Shown piece after piece: positions 14,092 through 26,200 of a stretch of 64,000 bases of DNA. The notes beneath the pieces are model-generated. The model saw nothing but the letters and a program-made list of their open reading frames with translations, had not been told where the DNA came from and made no database searches. The number at the start of each line of letters is the position of its first letter. Within the stretch, counting starts at the first letter, position 1. Location: positions 434,001-498,000 of the forward strand of contig JAJQJQ010000022.1 of assembly GCA_028622995.1 (NCBI GenBank), read 5' to 3'. Position numbers and translations under genes: made by a program. Source of the DNA: Panagrolaimus kolymaensis (Eukaryota > Nematoda > Chromadorea > Rhabditida > Panagrolaimidae).

Positions 14092-16448
14092 TTATTCATC
14101 TTCGCTATTTTTAAGTGGTATAAAATTTTTACAATAACAATATACAGCAAAATTAGATTTTGAAGCACATTTGGCTTGAGCAGAATATTTATTTAATCTT
14201 GGAAATTTTTCTGTTATTACTTCAATTTTTCCATCATCGCTATTTTGACTTAAATATCCCGAAAATGATCCATTTCCAGGCAAGGTTGAAAAAAATATTT
14301 GATAAACTTTTGTTTCTTCTTTGGTTTCAAAAAATTCTTCAATCAAAATTGGAACATTTTGATTGAGCTTTAAAGTCGCACAAAAAAATTTTGTTTGAAA
14401 ATCTGAATTCAACGCTTCATTCATTTTTTGAATCATTAATTCCGCTCCTTCTTTTCCAATGTTGTTGGATTGTTTATTTGTGAAGAATCGTTTTAACTTT
14501 GAAAAATTACAAATACAATATTCAAATGGAATTCCAAGTCGATCACATGTTCGAGGAAATGGTAAAGGCTGAAGAAGGCTGCTTCCTTTGAGAATCAAAT
14601 CCTTCGATTTTTTTGCCTAAACTTTTTTTCCTTTAGTTTTCGGTCAATTATTTTTTGTTATTTAAAAAGTATACCTTCGCGATGTCAATCAAAGTTGCAT
14701 AAATATCAGAATGGGTTATTAATTGCCTCGAATTAAAGTTAAGCAAATCCATAACATTTTTTTCTTTCCTTTGTTTTTCAGGGACCAATAAAATAAACGC
14801 GGGGTTGTTATCCTCTTTTTCTCCGATATCAGTTTCTCGAATTTTACCAAATCGATTTCCATGATCAGCCAAAATCAAAACAAAAGAATTCTTTAACTAA
14901 AATCAAAATAGATAAAGGTTTTTGACACTATTTTAAAAATTCTTTATCCTTAAAATTTGGGGTTTAATATAATCATTAAACTTGAAATTAATATCAGCGG
15001 CGCTTTTTTTAGTTCCAATAATAATAATAATCCATTAGAAACTTACTTTTTGTTGATTTTTCTTAAAAAATTTATAAAAATATTCATCAACATGATAAAG
15101 TTTATTTCCATCTTCATGAGCGATATCCGTCATCCAAGTTATGGAAAATTTTGGTTGATTTGGATAAGCATCAATAAAACTTTGTAAATAATCCATTTGA
15201 TATTGAAATGGTTCTTTACATGAATATTCATGAATTATTTTATCCAACTTTGATTTTAGATAATTTTTATGAGCTTCAATTCGTAATTGGAAGGGTCTAA
15301 AAAAACAGGAGGTTAATTTTGCCATTTTTTGTTTTAAAAAATTACTTCATGTAATGATGAGTTGGTGGTTTGCTAAATCCTTGAGCTTGATAAGAATTAA
15401 AAACTCCTTTAGCCCAATCTTCACTCATAGCAATAACATAATTTGAAAGATTAAAAGCGAAACCAATAAATTGATCATCGTCTAAGAAATTGTTACGGTA
15501 GCTATCATTGACATAATCGGATCGATGACCGTTTGAAAGAGGTGATTTTGGAATGGATGTTATTGATTTTCCTGAAATTTAATTAAAGTTAAAAAGCGCT
15601 TATTTGTAAGGGGCAAAAGCAGAATTGCTGGAAAGCACAATTTAAGAATTTGAAGCTTACCCATAAATAAAGCAAAACCATTTGGGTGTGAATTGAGTCC
15701 AACTTTGTTTAGATAATTAAACATTACTGAATCATAATCACTTTGTAAAACCTTCAAAGTTTTGGGCATAGCTCGAATAATTTGAGATCGAGAAACTGAA
15801 TCAAATAATAAAATATGAACATCAGGCGCTTTGTCTGCTGCATCAAAATCAGCGGCGAATTTCCTAAAACCAAACTCCAACAACTTAAACTTGGATGAAT
15901 CGCGCTTTTAGTTTACATACTTTTGTGTAACAACAGTCGCATGCAAAAATTCATAAAAAACCTTTCTTCTCTTTTCACATTTGACTTCCACAATATCGCA
16001 TTCAACATCCGATCCATTGACAACTGTTATCCAAGAACCAATATGAAAATTATTATCATCGCCAGGTAATAAACATCGGTAAAAGCACCTTGAATTTTTC
16101 CTTATTTCAAGAAGATAAAGTTTGCCATTTTCAATAAAGGATCGTTGTTTAATTTTAGGTATACAATTGTTCAATGGATTAGTTTCTGGTTTTAAAAATG
16201 GCAAAATGCTATTATCCCATGGATCTAATTGCGGCAAATTACAATAATCGAATAAAATATTATCACTAGTTTTGGATTTTTTGTCTGCAATTTTCCTAAT
16301 AATAAAAGTTTTACAAAATTACAAAATTAAAATATTTACCTAAGAAACTTTTGATACTAAAATCATCATTAAAAATGATAGTGTTTAAAAGAAATATTGA
16401 AAAAATTAAAGTAACAAAAATAAAAAGTGTCAAACAATGAAGCATCAT
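14092..16448 (-). CDS. DUF229 family sulfatase/phosphatase-like ectoprotein
   Basis: Member of the nematode-expanded DUF229 family, which has the alkaline-phosphatase/sulfatase fold; substrate unknown. Exons: 16448-16340, 16284-15921, 15863-15661, 15571-15346, 15296-15047, 14896-14675, 14616-14092, joined in frame to about 632 residues, typical of the family. The N-terminus ([16 protein letters not shown]...) is a signal peptide or type II signal anchor, so the protein is secreted or faces outside. Fold marks: [11 protein letters not shown] (first metal-binding Asp and nucleophile-type Ser), SEDWAKG, a [10 protein letters not shown] block, and LADHGNRFG (Asp-His-Gly metal ligands). The second exon start is set by frame: the acceptor at 16285 (TTGCAG) keeps phase where a nearer TTAG does not. 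The Cys-rich C-terminal part lies in the last exon. Confidence 0.82.
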
Positions 16449-16648
16449 TGAATATATAAAAAGTTTAATCGCCACCCTTGGTTGATTTGAACAAAAAGGA
16501 TTAAGTTGAGCTCATGCGTAATGGAACAAACTTTATTATGAAACATGAAAGATTATAAAAAGTATTAAAAACAACAATTCAAAAGACAAAAACAAGCAAT
16601 AAATAAATAGACAAAAATGATACATACAAAATTAAAGTTGTTAAAAAA

Positions 16649-17476
16649 TTAAGTTGATGTGGGAATAGGAGGCGTTGAAGGCATTCGAGCATATCCACGA
16701 TTGGTTGGTGCTGCAGCCGATTTCCATTCGGTACGACATAAAGGACATGATGGTTTAGGTTGAGAATCAGCCCATTTATTGATACAATGTAAATGAAATG
16801 GATGTTTGCAATCACCAAGAGCGAGAGGACATTCATCACCAGGCATTTTACAATTTGTACAACATGCTTCAAATGCGCCACGACAGATACCACATGCATC
16901 ATCATCTTTGCTATCTCTCCATTTCCATGATGCCGTTAGCTAAAAAAAAGAAGTTATGAGTAAAATGATAAACAAAATGCAAAATCTTACAGTTACTCGA
17001 TTAACTTGAAGCTTCAATTTTGTTTTTGATGGCAAAAAATCAGGTTGAACAATTTTATTGATTGAAGCACACACTTCATCACGCAAACGATTTTCTTCTT
17101 CTTTTATCTTTTCTTCATCTGGTTCACTTTTGATTGATACATCATCATCAAGCTAAAATACAAGAATATTAAACTTTTTTTTACAATGACAAGGAAACAT
17201 ACATTTGATTTATTTGCAGCCATATGTATGCTTCTTGGTAGACTTCCAAAAGGACTTAAAGGATCAATTTCAAATCGTCGAGGTGCAGGTATATCAAGAT
17301 CGCTAAAAAGTTCACTGAAATTAAAATTTTGAGATAAAAAATAAATGAAAAACTTACAAATGTTCATAATATGGTGGAGTTGTTGGAATAGCACCCATTG
17401 CATCGTCCTCGTCATCGATATCTATATCAAAATTAGGTGGAGAACCAAGTCGAGATCCTTCTGATCCATTGGACAT
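16649..17476 (-). CDS. apc-11: APC11-like RING-H2 subunit of the anaphase-promoting complex
   Basis: RING-H2 catalytic subunit of the APC/C ubiquitin ligase, recruiting E2 enzymes to drive mitotic exit. Exons: 17476-17358, 17314-17203, 17152-16991, 16939-16649; 227 residues. The last exon carries the APC11 signature: SWKW, then CGICRGAFEACC, CKMPGDECPLALGDCKH, HPFHLHCINKW and CPLCRTEW, giving all zinc ligands in APC11-type order, including the extra Cys pair that separates APC11 from ordinary RINGs. Human APC11 is 84 residues, so the first ~115 residues here (acidic, Pro-containing, with an IDIDDEDDA patch) are an extension, and about 25 residues follow the RING. The gene is head to head with the DNA ligase IV gene (281 bp between ATGs). 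RBX1 is the main alternative, but the CPLALGDC spacing and W-K-W start fit APC11 better. Confidence 0.87.
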
Positions 17477-17757
17477 TTATGAAGAAAGAAAAAATGTGTG
17501 GAAAATATATTATTGAATCTTCGATTGATTGAAGAAACACAAAAGGCGGTGAAAGCAGTCGATAAAATAAACGAAGCAGCTAGCTCCAGCTGATTGTTAG
17601 AGTTTCTATCGTTGGAGGCGCATTGCCATGAAAATAAACAATGTTTGGTTTTGTAAACTTTGAAAACCGGTTGTCTTCAAAAATTTTGTTGATAAACTTT
17701 TTCTTCTTCAAAGTTTACTTGATTTTTATCAATCAAAAATCTATCTGCAAATCAAAT
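17477..17757. promoter_or_regulatory. Shared divergent promoter apc-11 / lig-4
   Basis: Only 281 bp separate the two oppositely oriented start codons, so both promoters must lie here or within the genes. The stretch includes an uncommon locally GC-richer patch (AGCTAGCTCCAGCTGATT near 17578) in otherwise AT-rich DNA. Function is inferred from position alone. Confidence 0.45.
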
Positions 17758-20476
17758 ATGGAAAAATCAAAACATAAATGGACATTTAGTGATTTCGTTA
17801 CCCGTGCTGAAGAACTTTCAAATACTCCGAAAAGATTCAATGGAGTGGTCTTCAAAACTTTCCTTCGAGAGTTTGAATTTTATTCAAATGCAGCATCTGA
17901 ATATGGAATTGAAGTTCTAAAAAATATTTTTCTACCTCATGGAAGTTTTTATGAAAAGCCTTTACCTGGTGGATTGCTTCAAGCTCTAATGGGACAAGAA
18001 GAACCTAGCATTGCTGGTGAAGATATATTAATGGTTTGTATACTTTTCTTTGTTTAACATTTTCTTATTACCTTTTTTTTAGATCCGTGATGACCAAATC
18101 CAGCAAATCGTTGAAAACATTGAATCCCGAAAGAAGCCACCATCGACTCCCATTTTGTTTGAAGATGTTATTGAAAAGCTCCAAAGCCTTTGTCGTGGTG
18201 ATTTGAACAAAGATGATGCTCTTCACCATCTTGAATTCCTCCATGAATTTGATTGTCTTGCAATACAATGGGCTATTCGAATACTCACAACTTCAGTTCA
18301 ATCAAAATTCAAATGTTCCACAGCTGAAATGGTAACTTGGTTTGAAGATGTTCAATCGAATCCCATGAACCGAAGGTCATCCATCATTGGTGCACCTCAA
18401 GATCCTATGCTTTTAGTAAAAACATCATCAAATATTAAGGATTACGAGGAAAAGGTATGAATTTTATTCTATTTATTTTACTTAAGCTCGTTCACTAACA
18501 ACAGAGTTTCAGATTCTCAAATTCTGTGGTGATTCGTTTTTGCTTGAAACAAAATACGATGGTGAAAGATTTCAAGTTCATAAAATGAGAAACCAATATC
18601 GTTTTTATTCAAGAAATAAAATCGATTACACTGAAAAACTTGGAAAAGATTCATCAAAACAATTTGCTTCAAAAATTCATCCAGCTTTTAAAGAAGATGT
18701 AACTCATTGCATTCTTGATTGTGAATTGCTTGTTTGGGATCGGACATACCAAAAGCTTGGTATGTTTTTCCATGCTTTTTATTCTGGTGCATCTTTTTAC
18801 ATTAATTACTTTTAGTTGGAAAGAATGAAAAAGCATCGGATGGAAAAATTTATGATGTTAAAAATTTGCTGGAATCCAAAGATGATGATGATCGTGTTGT
18901 TACTCGAACTCTCTGCGTTTTTGATGTTCTTCATTTGAATGGAGTCGACTTGATTGATTGGACTTTGTCAGCAAGACTAAAAGCTCTTGAAGAAATGTTT
19001 AATCAAGATTTGCTTACTGAAGAAACATTCTTTTTATCGAAATATACTTTGACATTTAAAAGGTTGGTTAATTTTCTTAAAAATAACTAATTTAATGTTT
19101 AATTTTTGGTTTTAGACAAGATTTCGTTAAATATTACAATGATTCAATGCATCAAATACTTGAAGGAATTGTCGTTAAAGTAACTTTATTTTCTTCATTC
19201 AATTTCAAATTCAACAAACGTTATTTCAGAGTCTCTATAGTACCTACGCTTTTGGTGCACGTTCTCAAGCAAATGGTTGGTATAAAGTTAAACCCGATTA
19301 TGGTTCGTCTCATACTCTTGATCTTGCCATTACTGCTGTTAGACTTGATAAACAAGGAAGAGTTCTTTCGTTTGAAATTGCAGCCTTGGTTTCCAAGGGT
19401 CCTTTACTTTTCAAATATTCTGGCACAATTATGGCTCATATGAAAAACCTCGATCGAAATCGTCTACTTTCAATGTTAAAAGGTTCAAATGGTTTCTTGG
19501 GTAATCGAAAGCCTGCTTGGATGCAAGGTCCTGAAGGTTTGGATAGACATAAATCTATCGCTTATGTCGATTTAAAAAATATCGTGGTGGTTGAAGTTCG
19601 AGCAAGTGGTTTGATGAGAGGTGTTCTCCGGTTTCCTTCAATTGTTTGCATTCGATCTGATAAGAATCCTATTGATGCAAATACAATCAAAGATGTCGAA
19701 GAATATGAAAATGTAAGTATCTTGGAAATTTTTAAAGCTAACAAAAGTGTTTTAAAGTTCTAAAACGACTTGTTTTTTTTATCTGTAATTAAAGTGTTTT
19801 GATTTTTTCACCGTTATTTTCCTTTTCAATGCAGTAATTATGAATTTTCTTTTTAGGATATTCGAAAGATCATTGATGTTGATAATGAAGCTCCTGTTCG
19901 ACAAGCTCATAAACGAAAGATTCAACATTCTGTTCCTATTGAACTTAAACGCTTCCACAAATCAAAAGCTGATGATGCTCGACAAATTTTTGTTTGCAAA
20001 CTAAAAGATTCCGTTTCTCCTTCTGATCTCGATGAATTGACTAATCTTGGATTTTCTTTTGTTCCAAATTTGACCAAAAATGCTGTTTGTGTTGTCACCG
20101 ATGAACCTGATTCTTTCAGGGTTAAAACTCTCAAGACTAAGAATGTTTGTCATATTGTCAAAGGTGATTGGTTGAAACGATGTCGTGATAGAGGAGCTCT
20201 TGTTGCATGGTAAGAACCTTTTTAATGTATTTAAAAGTATGCTTATGGATTGTTTTCAGGAAAGAAGACGACATCATTTTTAACTGTGAAAATGCGACCT
20301 TTTCACTTTTTCCAGATTCTGCGGATGTTGAAGTTCTTGAAAATGAAGACCAAGAAGATGATGAACCCAACACCATTGAAGAAGCTTTGGAAGATGTATT
20401 GGATGCTGATTCAGATCCTGAATTTTTAATGGATTATGAAGATGATAGTGAAGTCAACGAAGAAGATGGTCAATGA
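17758..20476 (+). CDS. lig-4: DNA ligase IV (non-homologous end joining)
   Basis: ATP-dependent ligase that seals double-strand breaks. Exons: 17758-18033, 18083-18454, 18513-18759, 18816-19062, 19116-19179, 19230-19712, 19857-20209, 20260-20476; 752 residues. N-terminal DNA-binding domain (about 1-210) is followed by nucleotidyltransferase motif I ETKYDGERF with the AMP-accepting Lys at about 230, motif III FYSRN, motif IV DCELLVWD, motif V EGIVVK (397-402) and WYKVKPDY. The order and the start (MEKSKHKWTFSDF) fit LIG4 rather than LIG1/LIG3. One BRCT domain is visible at about 606-690, ending in the GDWLKRC...W helix; it is followed by an acidic tail. Vertebrate LIG4 has two BRCTs with the XRCC4-binding linker between them, so a second BRCT is missing. 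A longer in-frame extension upstream (from 17641) is hydrophobic and is probably 5' UTR. AATAAA at 20609-20614. Confidence 0.93.
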
Positions 20477-23255
20477 TGTCGCTTCATGCTTATTTTAGTT
20501 TATAATTTTATTGTCTTGTTTTTATGTTTTATATGTATTTATTTTGTGAATAGTTTCCATGTGTTATTTATTGTATATGTTTTTATTGTTGTTGATTATA
20601 AAAATTTTAATAAAATTTGATTTGTGTATTCGATTTCATTTTTGTTTCTTTCGAGGACAGTTTCCAAACCCAATTGCCACTCGCTGCAAATTCTTGCTCT
20701 AGTTGAGAGAGGCATTAATAGATTAGTCTTACAAGCATTTTCATTGCTCCAAAATAATATTCCCTTTACATGACAGAAGAGCGAAGAAATATGGTATGAC
20801 ATGAACAAGCTTCATGACAAGACTACGAGCATGGTATTTGAAAGCATGATATTTTGGTTCCTTACGATTGATCAATTCACTGTTATGTCTTTTTTCTTTT
20901 TCTTTTTTGACACTAGCTTTTACCGGAAATTTTTGTAGCAATTTTGATAATAACAAAAAAAAATAAAAGTGAAGCCAGCCTCATTATTGTTATCAATTCT
21001 TCGAAAAAAACAAAACTTTGATTTACTTTTGTGATTTAAATGTTGAGTGTGGGTGAAATTTTTTGTATGTGTTTTATTGTTTCTTCTTTCTAAATACACA
21101 TATAGCTAGATACAAACCTCAAAGTATGTATTATTTGGAGAATCAAAGAATGCTTTTCTTTCTTCCATGAAAGAAGGAAGAAAGAAAGAAAAGGTGAAAA
21201 TGTGTGAAGAGGAGAGGGCAAAGAGAAGACTGACTTATCATCACCATCAAAAAAAGTTTTTTGTTGTTTGTGTTTGTTGTATCAAGTCGAAATGAAAAGA
21301 ACTCTTCTTTCTTCCTTCCTTCCATTTTTTTTGTTGCTTGATTAAAGAAAAGAAAAGGATAAATCTTTTCATGTTTGCTTGCTTCAATGTCAAAAGGTAA
21401 AAAAAACATTTTCGATGAAACATAAAAGGTGCGGTCACTCTTTTTATTCACGGAATATTTTTTTTACGAATTTTTTTTCCATTGAGATACATAATAACTA
21501 AATAAATGTTGCCTTTTTTTAGCTATTTAGAAGCAACTTTTAGGCTTGTTTTTTCCTTCCAACTTTTGTATCGTGGAAATCTCCATCTTTTTGAGGAGGT
21601 GCTTGTTGTTGTTTGTTGTTTCCGTTTATGAATCAGTTTTGAAAAACATACATAAATATTTTTGTTAACCAAAATATCAAGAAAAATAAAAAAAGTGACT
21701 AAAGTTTTTGGAATTTTATATAAATATTATTATTATTTTTTGTACGTACATGAGCTTGAGAAACTTCCTTCCTGTTGCTGTTTTTTTTGCTTAAGTTTTC
21801 TAATAACTTTGTTTACCTTGAAAAGCATGTTTTTCTTATATTTGCTCTTGTTTTTTATTTTTCACTTGCTCATGAAAAAAAGCTGCCGATAAGCCTGTAA
21901 TTCCTTTGTTTTTATTCATTCCATTTCAAATTTAACTTACATATTTTTTTAAACAAAAAGTAATAATGCTTCGTGTTGTATTTTTGTAACTTCGCGTTGA
22001 CGTAAACTCAAACGTTACAATTTTTTGTTTTGAGTTCAGAAAGTTTCGTTATTAACAAATTTTTATCATATTTTTTTGCTGCCTTTTACAACCACCTTCT
22101 CGATATGTTTCTTTTTCTTCTAAATTTTTCTATTTCTTATTTGATTGTACCCACGTTTTTCTTTTTATTCCACGAAAAAAGGATGCTACGTTTTTATTCC
22201 GAACTTCTCCACACCTATAATCATCATTTATTAAAATGTTGTGATTACGGAATTCCTTTTTTAAATATCATTTTTTTATTTTCTTATTTCGAGGCTTTTT
22301 ATAGCATTCCTTCCATGGACCATGAATAAATATGCTTTCTCTGTAAATGAATTTGGCTTTTCCTATATATTTTTTTTCGTTTAGCAATAAAAATAATGAA
22401 TGACGAAGAAAAAGTCGTTCGTTATAAACATTGATCGATTGATTCAACGAACAACAAAAAAAAATAGGAGGAAAAATGTGTTTATTGATAAGGTAGTTAG
22501 CTAGTTAGCTTTTAGACTGATATCTTAATGTCTTAGGTTTTCCCACGTTCATTTTTTTTTTAATTTCATTTCATACATACGTGGAAAAAAATGGTTTTTG
22601 TTGTTTATGAAAAATTGCTGAAGAAGAAAAAAATAGATAATGAAAAGAAAAAAAGGAGGATGAAAGATGTAATTTGTAGTTGCTTAAGGGAGCTTCTAAA
22701 AGCTTCCATCTAAACATTTATTTGTCATTTTAATCTTCTTTTTTTATTAGCCTGCTTTTTAAACACCCATTCTAGCTACTTTGTTATTTAATTTCAAACA
22801 TTTGAAAACTTTGTCCTAAGCTTTTTCAAATTCACTGATAAAAGTCTAGCTTCCTGCTGTCGTCTCAATTTTTATTGAACCCCACAATCATCAATTGACT
22901 TCCTTTAAATTTATTTCATTTTATTGGAGTACAAAAAAAACAATAAAAGCTTATTGTATCCTTTGCCACTGATAACCTTTTGCTTCTTCAAACAAAGCAG
23001 CATAAAACAAAAAATAATATCAAGCGATTGATTAGAAGGCCATTTTTTATTCTTGATGTTTGTACATACAACACGCGTTTTTCGATGCTTTCTTTCTTTC
23101 GTTTCAAATTTTTATGATGTCACATTTTTTGATTGTTTCTAAGTTCTTTAACATTTCTTGTTTTAAGGAATTGTGATCTCACATATTTTGGTGGCGGTAT
23201 TATGATTAATTAAAATTTCCATGAAATCAATTTTTAATTTGCCATATTAACTGCC
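20477..23255. other. AT-rich intergenic, no gene seen
   Basis: The LIG4 3' UTR with a polyadenylation signal, then about 2.6 kb of AT-rich sequence with simple A/G-rich and T-rich tracts (for example around 21140-21240) and a short TAGTTAGC tandem near 22493-22510. Open frames are short and low complexity. The promoter of the P4-ATPase should lie at the right end. Confidence 0.55.
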
Positions 23256-26200
23256 ATGGAACAACCATCTGGAGGAGGAGGATCATCATTACCATTACCT
23301 AAAAGTCCAACGCTTGGAAAAAAGCCATATCAAGTTCATCGAAGAGAATCATCAAAATGGATTCCGCGTGAGGCACCACTTTCTCAAAGAATTATTCAAC
23401 CTATTCGCCAAAGATTGGACCGAAATAATGCAGAGTAAGTTCCTTATTTTTATATTTCTTTACCAAGCGCTTCAAAGATTCTCGAACAACAAAAAATTTA
23501 GAGTACAATTAGAGTTTATTCAGTTAGTTAAAATTACAATCAGTTAAATATTAGCTAAGTCAGTTGCTTGTTTCATTGATTGCTTCTTTTCATATTCTTT
23601 GATTTGCTTTGATTGTTTTGATCGAGAACATTTTGAATGATATTTGTAGCCATAATTAATGAACCCACACGTGAGCAATATCGATGTCGTTCATCTTCAG
23701 ACATTTCACCAAGAGTTATTGAACTTCCAGCAGGTTTGAAGCAAGGATCCCAACCATTTATATCTCCTCGATTACCACGTGGTTCAACAATTTCACCTTT
23801 TGAATCATTCTATAAAAAAGAACCAATAAATCATTGTTGCACAATCTTGGAAAAGTATGAAACTTACAGAAACAGTAAATATAATTCGATGGTTATTAGG
23901 TGATAAATATCTTGGAATTCCTATAGCAACAGTTGAACGAACGATGGCTGTTTTATCTTCATAAGAAACTAGCATGCGATAAAGACCTTGAGCACCAACA
24001 GCTTTATTAAAATGTTTGATATATGGACCAGGCATGCCACCAAATTGAGAGAATCGTAGAGCTAAAAAGTTAAAGGTTAAGGGACATTAAAAGTTTAGAT
24101 AGCTTTATGATCAGCGTTGTGGGAAGCTTGTATCGAAACCAACAACTTATTTAACCAACCAGCTTCAAGCCAAGCTTATAACCATATGGCTTTTCATCGA
24201 CAAAATGTCCAAATCCAAGCAAAAGTAAAACAAGAGTTACAGAAACTTACATGTATCTTCAATCACAACAATTTCATTTTCAAACATTTTCATAGCCAAA
24301 AAGCATTTCTCTGAAGCAATTTCTTCTTCTGTTCCTTGAAGTTCTTTTAAATCCACATTAACCAATTTTAATGGATACTTTGATGATAAAATGGTTGTTG
24401 CATCACGTCGTTTATCAGGATTTCCACTTATAAAAGTTATTGAAGGATTTGAAGAAGTTTTTGAACATGTTTCATTTGAAGCACCAAGCATCGTCGTCGT
24501 CAGTGAAGTCAGTGGAATGAATGAAAAAAATGTGAAGTTGGAAAAGCTGAAGTTGCTGAATTTTCTCGAATGAAAGAAATTTGCATATTTTCCAAAGGAT
24601 TCTTTGAAGCCTGTGAAAAAGTTTTTTTGCATGAATTTATGTTTGTTCTTGGAGATTATATTGGGCTTGCTGCATTTTTTAAAGGACCTAAATTGTCGGT
24701 AGGAGTTTGTGTTGTAGGACTTCTTGTAACATAGGCTTCAGAGTTTTTAACTATGCTTTTTACTTTTTTTGGGGTTTTGCTTCCAAGAGTTTTTCAAAAT
24801 GTTACTATTTTTTTGTTGTTTTACAACTTTCATTTTTTAGCACCCGAGTGATAGAACCAAATTGGAAATTTCAAAATATTCCAAGATGGAAATTAAAAAA
24901 TTATCGAAAATATTGTAATAATCGAATCACCACAACCAAATATCATATTTATAATTTTATATTTAAAAATTTATGGGAGCAATTTCAACGTTGGGCTAAT
25001 CCATATTTCATTATTATTGCTGGTATGAATTGGATTCCAGCATTGCAGGCATTTTCAAAATATTTGGGAATGGTTCCTGTTACTATTATTTTGGCTTTAA
25101 CCGCTATAAAAGATGCATTTGAAGATTATCGAAGGCATTTAGCTGATAAAAAAATTAATGCTCAAACTACTCACGTTTGGAGCAGGTAAGAAGAGTTTCG
25201 ATCTAAAAGCTTAATTATTTATTGGTTTTTATTGCAGCGAAAAAAATAAGCAACGTAAAATGCCATGGGAGCACATAATTGTCGGAGATTTGGTTCATGT
25301 TTCCATTGATGAAACTATTCCCGCAGATATTTTACTCATTCGATCATCCGATCCTCAAGGATGTGTGTTTGTGGAAACTTCAAACCTCGATGGTGAAAGC
25401 AATCTCAAACAACGATCAGTAATTCCAAAATGTCGAGATTTATGTATTAAAGATGAATTTGATCCAACTTCATTAAATATGAAAGTTTATTGCAATCCTC
25501 CAGATGCAAGGCTTAATTTTATTCAAGGCAATGTTGAATATGAAGATGCTGAAGTTGATCGAATAACAAAAGAAAATATTGTTATTCGAGGTTGTAAATT
25601 AAGAAATACAACATTTATTGAAGGAATCGTTATTTATACAGGTACATAAATTAATAATTTTTAGGATTAAAATTTAGTAGCTTGCTTGAAACTTGATAAA
25701 CAATGTCAAAGAGCATAAAATTTTTTGTTAATCCACTTTGAAGCTTTTTAAAGAGTTTTTTATCCCTAAAATTTGCGACTAATAAGCTAGCTAATAAATT
25801 TTATAGGTAAAGAAACTAAAGCAATGCTAAATAATGGTGAAGTTAAAATGAAGCGTTCAAGTCTTGAAAGACAAACAAATATTTTTGTTATATTTTGTGT
25901 AATAATTTTAATTTTTATGTGTTTCACCGGTGGTGGATTATCCATTGCTTGGTTGGTTAGGCATTCGGCTCATAGCATAGCTCATGGTATTCCTTATGTG
26001 GTACTTTACACAACTTCAGCAGTTGGTGATGGATTTATAAATATGGCTACTTTTATTATTAGTTATCAAGTTAGTCACAAAAAATTTTTTTGGGGTTCAT
26101 GAAGCTTTAATTTGATTGGTTTTAGATACTTATTCCTTTATCACTTTATATTACAGTGGAATTAATAAAATTAGGTCAACTTTATTTTTTAAACAATGAT

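Noticed and set aside
23637..23903. Plus-strand open frame that could be an extra flippase exon
   Set aside because: It is the antisense shadow of ITPase exons 2-3, whose minus-strand translation matches the family.
24707..24840. Hydrophobic N-terminal extension of flippase exon 2
   Set aside because: It precedes a TTTTTTAG acceptor and shows no ATP10 similarity; exon 1 at 23256 joins in the right phase.
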